From Geothermobacter hydrogeniphilus (GTDB taxonomy: Bacteria; Desulfobacterota; Desulfuromonadia; Desulfuromonadales; Geothermobacteraceae): 64,000 bases of DNA. The stretch is taken from positions 39,299-103,298 of the forward strand of contig NZ_PPFX01000009.1 in assembly GCF_002898515.1 (NCBI RefSeq), written 5' to 3'. The position numbers were made by a program, and so were the translations under genes. Below are positions 63,897 through 64,000 of the stretch, one piece after another (within the stretch, counting starts at the first letter, position 1; every line of letters begins with the position of its first letter). The notes under the pieces were generated by a model that ran no database searches, had not been told where the DNA came from, and saw nothing but the letters and a program-made list of their open reading frames with translations.

Positions 63897-63966
63897 TTAG
63901 CTGATTTTACACGTGTTTTTATGCTACAATAGAGCCGCTTCGAATTTCACCCAAGGAGATTTTTTC

Positions 63967-64000
63967 GTGACGTTTCCGCGGTTCAAAATCGAGCAGTCCG
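63967..64000 (+). CDS. Start of an unidentified gene (runs off right edge)
   Basis: GTG at 63967 preceded by CAAGGAGA with an AT-rich gap of 9-10 nt. Only 11 codons (VTFPRFKIEQS) are visible, too few to identify. It is divergent from the orphan helical gene. Confidence 0.4.
   Translation, partial: MTFPRFKIEQS

Noticed and set aside
63890..63930. Plus-strand promoter TTGACA ... TACAAT
   Set aside because: The boxes are 29 nt apart, too far for one promoter.

Overview
The window reads like a chromosomal segment of a GC-rich, Gram-negative anaerobe of the Desulfuromonadales type (Geobacter / Desulfuromonas / Pelobacter relatives). The pointers are a NifS-IscR-CysE cluster, a three-cysteine class I fumarase, a Desulfovibrio-type FMN-binding protein, a pheA-tyrA-aroA-cmk-ispH-rpsA run, partner-switching regulators and several families of interspersed non-coding repeats. 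This placement is inference; no 16S rRNA or tRNA gene is visible.

Left part (1-16.2 kb). A large secreted LamG/Ig-like protein is cut by the left edge, and a glycine-rich secreted protein lies just upstream of it. Next comes a minus-strand sulfur operon: cysE, iscR, nifS, mnmA, mtaB. It runs from O-acetylserine formation through cysteine desulfuration to tRNA thiolation and methylthiolation. A REC-GAF-PAS-histidine kinase, threonine deaminase and a divergent class I fumarase with a clear promoter and terminator follow.

Middle (16.2-35 kb). slyD, a thioesterase and mutM precede a peptide ABC transporter operon whose two permease genes are separated by an OmpA-type lipoprotein and a stand-alone MshEN protein. 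A large TPR lipoprotein and a small lipoprotein lead that operon. On the plus strand lies the most unusual locus: a small membrane protein, a sodium:solute symporter fused to STAC, GAF and PP2C/SpoIIE phosphatase domains, then a STAS anti-anti-sigma factor and an RsbW-like kinase. Together they look like a transporter-gated partner-switching pathway. lgt, a HAD phosphatase and an RluA-family enzyme follow.

Right-centre (33-56 kb). One long minus-strand array holds pheA, tyrA, aroA, cmk, ispH, rpsA, sppA and ihfB. A second holds queA, tgt, yajC, secD, secF, a TPR protein, a beta-helix lipoprotein and recJ. Between them are a class I/II aminotransferase and a bacteriohemerythrin. A methyltransferase, a Spy-like metal-rich periplasmic protein and a hotdog thioesterase follow.

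Right end (55.5-64 kb) is the accessory zone. It holds a CDF metal exporter whose last residues come from an interspersed repeat, a RAYT transposase with a DnaA-like tail, a MocR regulator divergent from an FMN-binding protein, a frameshifted azlC with azlD, an IS481-like element, and an orphan helical-repeat protein whose stop codon lies in the IS end.

Three non-coding repeat families with inverted termini recur between genes: A (about 162 bp, 4 full copies plus 3 deleted or fragmentary ones), B (about 155 bp, 3 copies) and C (139 bp, 1 copy). Several abut stop or start codons. Starts given here were often moved inside the longest frame to a codon with a good Shine-Dalgarno sequence.
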